From: Tessaracoccus lacteus
GTDB lineage: Bacteria; Actinomycetota; Actinomycetes; Propionibacteriales; Propionibacteriaceae
Assembly: GCF_029917005.1 (NCBI RefSeq)
Contig: NZ_CP123967.1
Span: 2,852,001-2,916,000 of the forward strand
Reading direction: 5' to 3'
DNA length: 64,000 nucleotides
Position numbers and translations under genes: made by a program. Positions within the stretch are counted from its first letter, which is position 1. Each line of letters begins with the position of its first letter. The notes below the pieces were generated by a model, which saw nothing but the letters and a program-made list of their open reading frames with translations, was not told the DNA's origin and did not search any database. Below, one piece after another: positions 43,323-51,534 of this stretch.

Positions 43323-44340
43323 GGAAGGAGTCCGCGTCGCCGGGGGCCAGCTCGGAGTCGGCCTTGAGGGCCGCGACGATCCCGTCGATCGTGCCGAACG
43401 CGATCGCGGAGTAGGTGTCGGCGGCGCCGTAGTAGATGGCGAGGCGTCCGGTGTCCCCGTCGCACAGGGCCGCGCAGGGGAAGATGACGTTGGGCACGAA
43501 ACCGGTGGTCTCGTACTCACGCTCGGGGGTCAGGAGGTAGCCGCGGCTGCGGTAGAGCACCTTCTCGGGGTTCTCGAGGTCGAGGAGCGCGGCGCCCAGC
43601 GAGTAGACCATGCCGTTGGCCGTGCCGGAGACGCCGTGGTAGAAGACCAGCCAGCCCTCGGAGGTCTCGATGGGGGTCGGTCCGGCGCCGATCTTGACCG
43701 ACTGCCACCAGGTGGACTTGTTGCTCGTCATCACGCGGCGGTGGCGGCCCCAGTGGGTGAGGTCGGGGCTCTGGCTGACGAAGATGTCGCCGAAGGGGGT
43801 GTGGCCCGAGTCGCTGGGCCGGGTCAGGAGGCGGTAGGTGCCGTCGATCTGACGCGGGAAGAGGACGCCGTTGCGGTTGAACGGGGTGACGGGGTTCTCG
43901 AGGCGCACGAAGGTCTCGAAGTCGTCGGTGTAGCCGAGGCCGAGCGCGGCGCCGCCGAACTCGGTGCACCAGCAGACGTAGAAGCGGCCGTCGATCTCCA
44001 CGACGCGCGGGTCGTAGGCGTAGGACGGCTGGTAGGGCTCGCCCTGCTCGTCGACCCAGCGGATGGGCTCGTCCCTGATGTCCCAGGAGAGCGCGTCGGA
44101 GCTGAACCCGACGTGGATCGCGGCGGTGCCGGTGCGGTGGTCGGCGCGGAAGACGCCGGCGAAGCCGTCGCCGAAGGGCACGACCGCCGAGTTGTAGATG
44201 CGTGCCGTGCTCGGCGTCGGATTCCAGCCCAGGATCGGGTTCTCCGAGTAGCGCCACAGGGCGTCGGTGCAGCCCTCGGGGCGGTCCTGCCAGGGCATGG
44301 TGGGGAGGGGACCGTGGGCGGTGGCGGTCACAGCGGGCAT
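43315..44340 (-). CDS. GH130 mannoside phosphorylase (manno-oligosaccharide phosphorylase type)
   Basis: 341 residues, five-bladed propeller family GH130. Blocks seen: RYSENPILGWNP, IYNSAVVPFGDGFAGVFRAD, AYDPRVVEIDGRFYVCWCTE with catalytic-acid candidate D110, NRNGVLFP, WWQSVKIGAGPTPIETSEGW (then LVFYHGV), and RLAIYYGAADT. These differ from the MGP blocks and fit GH130_2-type enzymes acting on beta-1,4-manno-oligosaccharides (a beta-1,2-mannoside enzyme is an alternative). It trims longer oligosaccharides to mannose-1-phosphate plus a shorter chain. First gene of the operon phosphorylase-epimerase-MGP-mutase. ATG 44340 or ATG 44298 (MPWQDRPEG) may be the start. Confidence 0.9.
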   Translation of the reverse strand: MPAVTATAHGPLPTMPWQDRPEGCTDALWRYSENPILGWNPTPSTARIYNSAVVPFGDGFAGVFRADHRTGTAAIHVGFSSDALSWDIRDEPIRWVDEQGEPYQPSYAYDPRVVEIDGRFYVCWCTEFGGAALGLGYTDDFETFVRLENPVTPFNRNGVLFPRQIDGTYRLLTRPSDSGHTPFGDIFVSQSPDLTHWGRHRRVMTSNKSTWWQSVKIGAGPTPIETSEGWLVFYHGVSGTANGMVYSLGAALLDLENPEKVLYRSRGYLLTPEREYETTGFVPNVIFPCAALCDGDTGRLAIYYGAADTYSAIAFGTIDGIVAALKADSELAPGDADSFRG

Positions 44341-44482
44341 CGGCGTTGGCTCCAGTCGTTGTCGGCGTGTCTCGCCGGACCCCTGGCGACCGTCTCTGGC
44401 CGACCTGGCGGCACCGAGGCGCCGTCGAGCAGCAGTGCTGAGGATCCGACGACAACGATGATGGCAGGAAAAACCCGAGAAG

Positions 44483-44495
44483 TAAAGCGCTTAAG
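44483..44495 (-). promoter_or_regulatory. Operator upstream of the GH130-epimerase-mutase operon
   Basis: Read on the minus strand this is CTTAAGCGCTTTA, with AAGCGCTT as an exact palindrome centred on CG, the style of LacI-family sites. It matches the site at 39411-39423 except for one base. It lies about 140 bases before the GH130 start, between that gene and the SorC gene. The rest of 44341-44532 shows no gene. Confidence 0.6.
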
Positions 44496-44532
44496 TTCTA
44501 GGCATTGGGGAACCGATCAGGGCGAGGAGAAG

Positions 44533-45474
44533 TCAGGCCCAGCGGTCCAGCAACGCGGTGGCGGTCGGCTCGTCGGTGACAAGGGCGTCGATCAGTCCGC
44601 CGGCGATGGCACCGCGGATGGCGTCGACCTTCTCGACGCCCCCCGCCACCCCGACGACATTGTCGAGTTCGCGCAGCTCATCGAGGGCGACACCGAGGCG
44701 ACGACGCGACCAGTCGGTCTCGACGACGCGGCCCTCCACGTCGTACCACTCCCCCAGCATGTCGCCGACGGCTCCCTGCTCGGCGAACGCTCGGACCGCC
44801 GCGTCCGTGGTCACGCCGGCCAGCACCGCGGAGCCGCCGGGAGTCGCGGCCCCCATGCCGGTCAGCGTCAGGTCCGCCCGCCGCGCGAGGTCCAGGATCT
44901 CGCGGACGGCGCCCTCCTCGCGGAACGTGGACGCCACCTCCGGGGTGGAGACCAGCAGCGGCGCGGGCAGCGTGCGGAGCCGGCGGATGACGCCGGGGCT
45001 GCGGGTCAGGACCTCGTCGATCGCGCTCAGCGACCCCGTCGACGCGACGAGCTGCACGCCGTCGAGGGACTCCTCCGAGAGCATGGACAGCGCGCGGGCG
45101 ACCGAGTCGCCCCAGCTCAGGCCCACCACGGCGCCGGGATGCAGGTGCCGGCGGGCATACGCGGCAAGGGCCGCGGCCACCCGCTCGTTGGTGCGCTCGC
45201 GCGAAAGCTGGCCGATCGCGGTGGGCACCACGATGGCGTCGGCCAGGGAGAACGCCTCCTTGACGCGCGTGGCGAGCCGCATGGCACCGAGGTAGGCCGC
45301 GTCGAGTTCGATGCGGACGATGCCCTGCTGGCGGGCGGACTCCAGCAGCCGCCCGACCGTCTGGCGCGACACGAAGAGCCTGCTCGCGACCTGGGCCTGC
45401 GTGAGTCCGTCCTCGTAGTACAGCCAGGCGGCGCGTACTGCTAGATCAAGGTCGGTGGGGCTGGCAGCTGCCAC
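44533..45474 (-). CDS. SorC/DeoR-family sugar-responsive regulator
   Basis: 313 residues from GTG 45474, which has GAGGAG upstream; an ATG 14 codons earlier lacks this. The N-terminal HTH reads AAWLYYEDGLTQAQVASRLF, then VSRQTVGRLLESARQQGIVRI. The SorC sugar-binding domain has VGLSWGDSVARALSML and LTGMGAATPGGSAVLAG, and a C-terminal VAGGVEKVDAIRGAIAGGLID. Such proteins bind phosphorylated sugars. It is divergent from the long dehydrogenase at 45590 with 115 bases between, so it probably controls that gene. The intergenic space contains the 8-bp palindrome GCATATGC at about 45505. Confidence 0.92.
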   Translation of the reverse strand: MAAASPTDLDLAVRAAWLYYEDGLTQAQVASRLFVSRQTVGRLLESARQQGIVRIELDAAYLGAMRLATRVKEAFSLADAIVVPTAIGQLSRERTNERVAAALAAYARRHLHPGAVVGLSWGDSVARALSMLSEESLDGVQLVASTGSLSAIDEVLTRSPGVIRRLRTLPAPLLVSTPEVASTFREEGAVREILDLARRADLTLTGMGAATPGGSAVLAGVTTDAAVRAFAEQGAVGDMLGEWYDVEGRVVETDWSRRRLGVALDELRELDNVVGVAGGVEKVDAIRGAIAGGLIDALVTDEPTATALLDRWA

Positions 45475-45589
45475 GGAGCGCTCCTCGGGTTGGACGTCCC
45501 ATGAGCATATGCCCAACTCCTGCGCAGACGCTCAGCGGGGGTCTCCAGTCCCGTAGATTGGGCAGCGTCAGTCAGAGAAAGGCCTCCCC

Positions 45590-47200
45590 GTGACCCAGAT
45601 CCCGACGCATCAGCACGCGATCCAGTTCGTCGGCGTCGACGAGATCGTGCACAACACCAACAAGCCCGTGGACGCCGTCGGCCCGCACCAGTTGCTGCTG
45701 CAGGTCGAGGCCTGCGGCATCTGCTTCAGCGACACCAAGCTCCTCCACGCTTTCGACTCGCACCCACGCAAGTCGGAGGTCGTCGAGGGCATCTCGGCCG
45801 AGGCACTGGCCGAGATCCCCAGCTACAAGCCCGGGATGCTCCCGACCGTCCCTGGCCACGAGCCCGTGGGCCGCATCGTCGAGGTCGGCGCCGAGGTCAC
45901 CCACTTCGCCGTCGGTGACCGCGTCCTCGTGCAGGCCGACTGGAAGCACCTCCGGACCGCCAACTCCAACGGCGCGTTCGGCTACAACTTCGAGGGCGCG
46001 CTGCAGGAGTACGTCGTGATCGACGAGCGCTGCGCCGTGTCCCCGTCTGGCGAGGAGTTCCTGATCCACGTCACCGACGGCCCGTCCGCCGCCGCCGTCG
46101 GCCTCATCGAGCCCTGGGCGACCGTCGAGGGTTCCTACGCCTGGGCCGAGCGCAACCACGTCGCCGACGGAGGCCGCCTGCTGGTCGTCGCCGACGGGCC
46201 GGTCACCGGCATCGACGCACTCACCGCCGAGCACCAGCCGGCCGAGATCGTCACCCTCCGCTCCGGTGAGATCGCCGATCTGGCGGGCGAGTCGTTCGAC
46301 GACATCGTCTACTACGGCGCCGACGCCGCCACGATCGAGACACTTGCCGCCATGCTCGGCACCCGCGGCGTCTTCTGCGTCGTGCTCGGCGGACACACCA
46401 TCCCGCGCAAGGTCAGCCTCGACATCGGCCGGGTGCACTACGACTTCATCCGGTTCGTCGGCACCCCGGGCGACAATCCCGCCGACGGGTACGCCTGGAT
46501 TCCGCCGCACGGCGAGCTGCGCGCCGGCGACAAGGTCGCCATCATCGGCGCAGCCGGCCCCATGGGCATGATGCACACGATCCGCGCCGTCACGTCCGGT
46601 TTCGAGGGCATCACCGTCACCGGCACCGACCTCAGCACCGACCGGCTCGAGCACCTGGCGGCCACCGTCGATCCGGTCGCTGCCGAGCGCGGCGTGCCGA
46701 TCACCTACGTCAACACCGGGGAGGAGCAGCTGCGCTACGGCTTCACGCACATCTCGTGCATGGTGCCGGTGCCCGCGCTGGTCTCGCAGGCCGTCGACCT
46801 GGCGGCCGAGGACTCAATCCTCAACGCCTTCGCGGGCATCCCGGCCGGTACCAAGGGCGAGTTCGATCTGCAGGGCATCATCACGCGTCGGGTCTTCATG
46901 CTCGGAACCTCGGGATCCGACGTCTCCGACATGCGCACGGTGCTGCGGAAGATCGAGGAGGGGATCATCGACACCCACATCTCGCTCGACGCCGTGACAG
47001 GCATGGCCGGGTTCACCGACGCCATCGGTTCGGTCATGAACCGGACGTCCGGCGGCAAGATCATGGTCTTCCCGATGCTCCACGACCTGCCGCTCACCCG
47101 CCTGGTCGACATGGCGGAGAAGCTGCCGCACGTCGCGGCGAAGCTGAAGGACGGCATCTGGACCAAGGAGGCCGAACAGGCGCTGCTCGCCGGTCGGTGA
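45590..47200 (+). CDS. Long zinc-dependent alcohol/polyol dehydrogenase-like protein
   Basis: 536 residues, GTG 45590. The N-terminal GroES-like domain has VEACGICFSDTKLLHAF (catalytic Cys), PTVPGHEPVGRIVEVGAEVT and FAVGDRVLVQ. The nucleotide domain shows VAIIGAAGPMGMMHTIRAV at about 313-331. It is about 150-180 residues longer than usual members (350-360): an insert at about 140-300 separates the two signature regions and the C-terminus is extended. The GIC-x2-D sequence and SorC neighbour recall polyol or L-sorbose-1-phosphate reductases, but the exact substrate is open. Single gene, divergently paired with the SorC regulator; a large repeat field follows its stop. Confidence 0.85.
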   Translation: MTQIPTHQHAIQFVGVDEIVHNTNKPVDAVGPHQLLLQVEACGICFSDTKLLHAFDSHPRKSEVVEGISAEALAEIPSYKPGMLPTVPGHEPVGRIVEVGAEVTHFAVGDRVLVQADWKHLRTANSNGAFGYNFEGALQEYVVIDERCAVSPSGEEFLIHVTDGPSAAAVGLIEPWATVEGSYAWAERNHVADGGRLLVVADGPVTGIDALTAEHQPAEIVTLRSGEIADLAGESFDDIVYYGADAATIETLAAMLGTRGVFCVVLGGHTIPRKVSLDIGRVHYDFIRFVGTPGDNPADGYAWIPPHGELRAGDKVAIIGAAGPMGMMHTIRAVTSGFEGITVTGTDLSTDRLEHLAATVDPVAAERGVPITYVNTGEEQLRYGFTHISCMVPVPALVSQAVDLAAEDSILNAFAGIPAGTKGEFDLQGIITRRVFMLGTSGSDVSDMRTVLRKIEEGIIDTHISLDAVTGMAGFTDAIGSVMNRTSGGKIMVFPMLHDLPLTRLVDMAEKLPHVAAKLKDGIWTKEAEQALLAGR

Positions 47201-47206
47201 CCGCTG

Positions 47207-47735
47207 GGTCGCCCAGCACTTCGACAGGCTCAGCACAGGCCTGTCGAAACACCACCTCGGGTCGTTGAGCCTGTCGAAACGCCCTGAGCGAAGCGGAGGG
47301 TCCAACCCGATCACGCCTCGCTCCGCTCGGCGCCCTTCGACAAGCTCAGGGACCCGGACGAGCTCAGGGACCCGGGTCGCCCAGCACTTCGACAGGCTCA
47401 GCACAGGCCTGTCGAAACACCACCTCGGGTCGTTGAGCCTGTCGAAACGCCCTGAGCGAAGCGAAGGGTCCAACACGATCACGCCTCGCTCCGCTCGGCG
47501 CCCTTCGACAAGCTCAGGGACCCGGACGAGCTCAGGGACCCGGACGAGCTCAGGGACCCAGACGAGCTCAGGGACCCGGACGAGCTCAGGGACCCAGACG
47601 AGCTCAGGGACCCGGACGAGGAGCACTTCGACAGGCTCAGCACAGGCCCTGTCGAAACACCACCTCGGGTCGTTGAGCCTGTCGAAACGCCCTGAGCGCA
47701 GCGAAGGGGCCCAGCCCGGACACTGCCAGTCCGTC
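47207..47735. repeat. Composite repeat field: duplicated block of about 180 bp and 18-bp tandem array
   Basis: A block starting GGGTCGCCCAGCACTTCGAC occurs at about 47205 and again at about 47384, each holding CGTTGAGCCTGTCGAAACG, CCTGAGCGAAGCG and CACGCCTCGCTCCGCTCGG elements; a third, partial copy starts at about 47624. Between copies two and three the 18-mer GACGAGCTCAGGGACCCG is tandemly repeated (47507, 47525, 47543, 47561, 47579, 47597 and a partial at 47615). No gene in 47201-47740. Same dispersed family as 24.3 and 29.5 kb. Confidence 0.9.
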
Positions 47736-47740
47736 GACGA

Positions 47741-48112
47741 CTACTGGTCCCCATGCAGGAAGCGGTCGAGCTGGCGACGCTCGCGCTTGGTCGGGCGCCC
47801 GGTGCCACGGTCGCGGACGCCGACCCGACCGGTCATCTCCGCGATGGGCGGCGGCTTCTCGGGGGTCCGGTCGAGATACGCGGCCTGAGCGACGGGGGCA
47901 CCGACGCGCTTGGCGAGCGTCGGGTCGCGGACCTCGATGATGCGCTCGTCCTGGTCACGTCGGACACGGATCACCTGTCCGGTGACGACCTCCTGCGACG
48001 CCTTCGGCAGCTTGTCGTCGACGCGAACGTGCCCGCCGCGCACGGCGGCGGTGGCCATCGAGCGCGTCTTGTAGAGGCGCACGGACCAGAGCCAAGCGTC
48101 GAGTCGAGCCAT
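47741..48112 (-). CDS. S4-domain RNA-binding protein (HslR-like)
   Basis: 123 residues. The S4 domain covers about 1-60: MARLDAWLWSVRLYKTRSMA, then AAVRGGHVRVDDKLPKAS, the standard helix-turn and beta-hairpin that grip structured RNA. HslR in Escherichia coli recycles nascent-chain-bearing 50S subunits after heat shock. A conserved basic tail (RGTGRPTKRERRQLDRFL) is present, as in actinobacterial members. Standalone on the minus strand between repeat regions. Confidence 0.9.
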   Translation of the reverse strand: MARLDAWLWSVRLYKTRSMATAAVRGGHVRVDDKLPKASQEVVTGQVIRVRRDQDERIIEVRDPTLAKRVGAPVAQAAYLDRTPEKPPPIAEMTGRVGVRDRGTGRPTKRERRQLDRFLHGDQ

Positions 48113-48181
48113 GCGCCAACCTTAGTCGCGCCGTCGAGAAGGCCCGCGACGAGGACGCCGTCGAGACCGCCCGCGATCAGG

Positions 48182-48300
48182 CGCCACCCTTACGCGCAGA
48201 CGCTACCCGTCGCTACCGATGCCACCGCCATGGCGGTGGCATGTGTCACGAAGGGTGGCGTCCGTCGGTAAGGGTGGCGTCGGTTGAGAAGGGTGGCGTC
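48182..48300. repeat. Nested inverted repeats around a perfect 24-bp palindrome
   Basis: A perfect 24-bp palindrome occupies 48219-48242 (half-site ATGCCACCGCCA). It lies inside an outer inverted repeat, CGCCACCCTT (48182-48191) and AAGGGTGGCG (48251-48260). Two further direct copies of AAGGGTGGCGTC start at 48270 and 48289. It could be an RNA structure or a REP/attachment-type element. No gene here. Confidence 0.75.
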
Positions 48301-48313
48301 TGGAGAGGTGACG

Positions 48314-48419
48314 ACGCCGGACTCAGCGGCACGCCGGACCCAGCGGCACGCCAGTCTCACCGGCGACGTCGGACTCACCCGCGACGCCGGACTCACCCGC
48401 GACGCCGGTCTCAGCCGCG
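48314..48419. repeat. Imperfect 17-18-bp tandem repeat at the 3' end of the HAD gene
   Basis: Six units of the type ACGCCGGACTCACCCGCG start at 48314, 48331, 48348, 48366, 48384 and 48402. The last unit overlaps the stop codon of the HAD gene at 48411-48413. It is likely slippage-prone and could alter the C-terminus if a frame change removed the stop. Confidence 0.75.
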
Positions 48420-49202
48420 CGCCCCCGGCTCCTCGAGGAGCTCGAACACCCCGTCGACGACCTCCGTCGGACGGAAGGGGAACTCCAGCATGGTCTCGCG
48501 GGTCGCGATGCCGGACATAACCAGCACGGTGTGCAGGCCGGCCTCGATGCCCGCGACGATGTCGGTGTCCATCCGGTCGCCGATCATGCCCGTCTCCTCC
48601 GAGTGCGCGCCGATCCGGTTGAGCGCGGAGCGAAACATCATGGGGTTGGGTTTGCCGATGACGTAGGGCTGCCGGTTGGTCGCCGTCGTGATGAGCGACG
48701 CGACGGCCCCGGTGGCGGGGATGATGCCATCGGCCGCGGGGCCGGTGGCGTCGGGGTTGGTGATGATGAACCTGGCGCCCTTGTTGATGAGCCGGATCGC
48801 GGTGGTGATCGATTCGAACGAGTAGGTGCGGGTCTCGCCCAGCACGACGAACTCGGGGTCGCGGTCGGTCATGATCATGCCGTGCTCGTGCAGCGCAGTG
48901 ATCAGGCCTGCCTCGCCGACGACATAGCAAGTGCCGCCCGGCATCTGCTGCGCCAGGAACTTGGCAGTGGCAAGGGCCGACGTCCAGATGGACTCCTCGG
49001 GCACGTCGAGGCCGGAGTCGCGCAGGCGGACCGACAGGTCGCGCGGCGTGTACGTCGGGTTGTTGGTCAGCACCAGGAAGGGCGTCTCGTTCCGCTTCCA
49101 CTGCGCGATCAGCTCTGGCGCGCCGGGGAGGGCCTTGTTGTCGTGGACGAGGACTCCGTCCATGTCGGTGAGCCAGCACTTGATGTCCGCACGGGTACGC
49201 AT
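48411..49202 (-). CDS. HAD-superfamily phosphatase, class IIA (NagD-like)
   Basis: 263 residues from ATG 49202; the frame extends 61 codons further upstream but that part overlaps the divergent SDR gene region. Motif I is LTDMDGVLVHD (the nucleophile Asp in DMDGV), motif II LTNNPTYTPRDL, cap IIA region follows, motif III near VIGKPNPMMFRSAL, and motif IV MIGDRMDTDIVAGIEAG. It hydrolyses small phosphomonoesters such as nucleotides or glycerol phosphates. Divergent from the SDR gene with 66 bases between starts. Confidence 0.92.
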   Translation of the reverse strand: MRTRADIKCWLTDMDGVLVHDNKALPGAPELIAQWKRNETPFLVLTNNPTYTPRDLSVRLRDSGLDVPEESIWTSALATAKFLAQQMPGGTCYVVGEAGLITALHEHGMIMTDRDPEFVVLGETRTYSFESITTAIRLINKGARFIITNPDATGPAADGIIPATGAVASLITTATNRQPYVIGKPNPMMFRSALNRIGAHSEETGMIGDRMDTDIVAGIEAGLHTVLVMSGIATRETMLEFPFRPTEVVDGVFELLEEPGARG

Positions 49203-49268
49203 GCGACCACCGTACCCACCCCCGCACGGCCTAGATTGGGGTGCGGACAAGATCGTCGAGAGGACACC

Positions 49269-49949
49269 ATGACCAAGAAGGCCATCGTCACCGGACACAG
49301 CCGCGGCCTGGGTGCCGCGCTCACCAGCCAGCTCGCCGCTGCGGGCTGGGAGGTGCTGGGCGTCTCGCGCTCCGCCGGGGCGCACGTGGACCTGAGCGAC
49401 ACTGCGGCGCTGACCGCCTGGCTCGACGGCGGGGAACTCGCGTCCTTCATCGACGGCGCCACCGAGCTACTGCTGATCAACAACGCCGGCATGCTCGGCC
49501 CCGCCGACCTGGCCGGCCATCAGGACCCGGCAAGCGCCATCGCGGCGGTCAACGTGAACGTCACGGCGCCGATCCTGCTGACCGACGCCGTCATCCGGCA
49601 CCGTGGCCAGGGCGTGCCGGTGCGCGTCGTCCACATCTCATCGGGCGCGGGTCGCCGACCGCTCGCCGGCTGGAGCGTCTACTGCGCCACCAAGGCAGCG
49701 GTCGACCTGCACGCAACCACCGTCGCCGCGGAGAAGCTCGACGGCGTGCGGATCGCCGCGATCGCCCCCGGGGTGGTTGACACGGACATGCAGGGACTGA
49801 TCCGCAGTTCTGACGGCTTCCCGGCCCGCGACGACTTCGTGGCGATGAAGGAGCGCGGCGACCTCCTCACCCCCGAGGAGTCCGCGCGCCGCGTGCTCGC
49901 CATCGCCAACGGCCCGGACTTCGGCGAGAAGGTGCTCGAACGCGTCTGA
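49269..49949 (+). CDS. Short-chain dehydrogenase/reductase
   Basis: 226 residues from ATG 49269. The classical SDR pattern is present: cofactor loop VTGHSRGLGAAL (7-18), NNAG in LLLINNAGMLGP, the catalytic Ser in VHISSGAGRR, and YCATK with the Tyr and Lys. VAPGVVDT-like IAPGVVDTDMQG follows. The GHSRGLG variant resembles sepiapterin-reductase-like members. Substrate unknown. Single gene followed by a strong hairpin. Confidence 0.92.
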   Translation: MTKKAIVTGHSRGLGAALTSQLAAAGWEVLGVSRSAGAHVDLSDTAALTAWLDGGELASFIDGATELLLINNAGMLGPADLAGHQDPASAIAAVNVNVTAPILLTDAVIRHRGQGVPVRVVHISSGAGRRPLAGWSVYCATKAAVDLHATTVAAEKLDGVRIAAIAPGVVDTDMQGLIRSSDGFPARDDFVAMKERGDLLTPEESARRVLAIANGPDFGEKVLERV

Positions 49950-49962
49950 CCGAGAAAACAGC

Positions 49963-49990
49963 GACGGCCGCCCCGCGAGGGGCGGCCGTC
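49963..49990. terminator. Hairpin between convergent SDR and rpf genes
   Basis: GACGGCCGCCCC (49963-49974) and GGGGCGGCCGTC (49979-49990) pair perfectly around GCGA. It lies 13 bases after the SDR stop and 13 bases after the rpf stop on the other strand, so it can act in both directions. No T tract. Confidence 0.7.
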
Positions 49991-50003
49991 GACGTTCTGC
50001 AGA

Positions 50004-51275
50004 TCAGTAGAGGCCGAGCTTGCGGGAGCAGGCGGGCCACTGGCCCCAGCCCGAGCGGGCCTGGAGGATCTTCGCCCGCTTGGTCTGCTCAGCGGCGGAG
50101 GCCTGCGACGGGATGCCGGAGCCGCCGACGGATTGCCAGGTGCTCACGGTGAACTGGTAGAGGCCGTGGTACAGGCCATTGGAGCTCACGATCGACGGGT
50201 TGCCACCCGACTCACACTGAGCGAGCTTGGCCCACACGCCCGACACCGACGCCGAGCTGGAGGAGCTCGAGGAGGACGAGCTGGACGACGATGACGAGCT
50301 GCTCGAGGATGACGAACCCGAATCCGAGGAGGACGACGACGTGGTCGCCTTCACGACCGGGCGCTCCTTGGTGCCGACTGTCGTGACCTGATCGACCTTC
50401 TTGGTGGTGGTCTTCTTGGAGACGAGTTCCTTGGAGACGACCTCGCCGTCGCGCTTGACGATGCGATAGGTCTTCTTGATCTTGCCGTCGACGCCCTCTG
50501 TGGTGATCTTGGACTCACCGACGTACAGGTCGTCGCTCTTGACGGTCTTCTTGTCGTAGTCGACGGTCGTGGTGGTCGACTTCTTGACCGTCTCCCACCG
50601 GACGATCGTCACGATCGTCGTGCCGTTCTCGTTCGCGGACACGGAGACGTCGTCGCCTTCTGCCAGTTCGATCTTCTGCGCGTCCAGCATGGCCTGCAGG
50701 TCTGTGGGCTCGTCGAGCGTGACCTTGGTCGACCCGTCCATCGTGACGATCTTGACCGTGCCGCTGAGCGGCAGGTCGATCGCGGCGCGGGAGTTGGAGC
50801 GCGTGACATCCATGTCGAGGTCGCGTCCGTCCTCGGCCGCGGCGGCCAGCGCGGAGCCGACGTCACCCTCGGTGGTCCACAGGGTCTGCGAGGTGCCGTT
50901 CGACGTCACGCTCACGGCCTCGGCACGCGTCACCTGGACGGCCGCACCGTCGGTCAGCGTGGAGTCGAGCGCAGGAGTGACGGCGTCGTGGGCGCCGACC
51001 TCGATGCCCTGATCGGCGAGGAGGTCGGCCACGGTGGTGGTGAAGGTGCCGACCTCGGCAGTGGTGCCGTCGGCGGCGACCGTGACCGACTTGTGGGCGG
51101 AGGAGACCATGTAGCCGCCGACTCCGAGAGCCAGCGCCAGGACTCCTGCGACGCCCGCGGCGACGCGCACCTTGCGGCGCTTCGGGGCTGCGACGGGGGC
51201 GTCGGCCGAGGGGGTCTCGGCGACGTCCAGAACCTCGGTGGGCTCGGCCCCGTTGGGTGCTTCGGCGTTGTTCAT
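50004..51275 (-). CDS. Resuscitation-promoting factor (Rpf), lytic transglycosylase
   Basis: 423 residues from ATG 51275 (TTGGAGCACC upstream). An acidic N-terminal tail (1-35) is followed by a TM/signal segment (VAAGVAGVLALALGVGGYMV). Two or three DUF348 repeats follow (VTVAADGTTAEVGTFTTTVA; VKIVTMDGSTKVTLDEPTDL), then a G5 domain with KKTYRIVKRDGEVVSKELVS. A serine-only linker of about 25 residues leads to the transglycosylase-like domain with catalytic E355 in LAQCESGGNP and conserved GLYQFTVSTW. It cleaves peptidoglycan outside the cell and promotes growth from dormancy. The domain order matches RpfB of mycobacteria. I saw no c-di-AMP riboswitch in the 230 bases upstream. Confidence 0.94.
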   Translation of the reverse strand: MNNAEAPNGAEPTEVLDVAETPSADAPVAAPKRRKVRVAAGVAGVLALALGVGGYMVSSAHKSVTVAADGTTAEVGTFTTTVADLLADQGIEVGAHDAVTPALDSTLTDGAAVQVTRAEAVSVTSNGTSQTLWTTEGDVGSALAAAAEDGRDLDMDVTRSNSRAAIDLPLSGTVKIVTMDGSTKVTLDEPTDLQAMLDAQKIELAEGDDVSVSANENGTTIVTIVRWETVKKSTTTTVDYDKKTVKSDDLYVGESKITTEGVDGKIKKTYRIVKRDGEVVSKELVSKKTTTKKVDQVTTVGTKERPVVKATTSSSSSDSGSSSSSSSSSSSSSSSSSSSSSASVSGVWAKLAQCESGGNPSIVSSNGLYHGLYQFTVSTWQSVGGSGIPSQASAAEQTKRAKILQARSGWGQWPACSRKLGLY

Positions 51276-51308
51276 GGTGCTCCAATAGGTCTCAGACAAC
51301 AGCACCAC

Positions 51309-51534
51309 TGTAACTGAGAGATCCTCAGAAACCTAAGGCCGCTCTCAGTTTTCTTGACCGAAGACCGCCCGAACGCTACCCCACAGCAGGGCCACAGGGC
51401 CCCGACAAGGCCCATTGCCCGCAGTGGCGACCCCCAGGTCGACCCTCAGGTCGGCTTGCGAGCTCGGTCCCTGAGCCTGCTGACGCTGTGCCCGCTTCCC
51501 ACGTCTCTCTGCAGGCCCAGGGACCACACCGGGC
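51309..51534. other. Intergenic region upstream of rpf and downstream of the pyruvate oxidase gene
   Basis: About 226 bases with no gene. It should contain the rpf promoter (leftward). CTGAGAG and CTCTCAG (about 51314-51350) form a small inverted repeat close to the rpf start; nothing else stands out. Confidence 0.5.

Noticed and set aside
47207..47735. Coding sequence through the repeat field (207- and 270-codon frames)
   Set aside because: Products are pure repeats of Ser/Thr or Val/Pro/Glu units created by repeat lengths divisible by three; no start signals.
51276..51534. c-di-AMP (ydaO) riboswitch in front of rpf
   Set aside because: Some actinobacterial rpf genes have one, but the short leader here shows none of its conserved segments.
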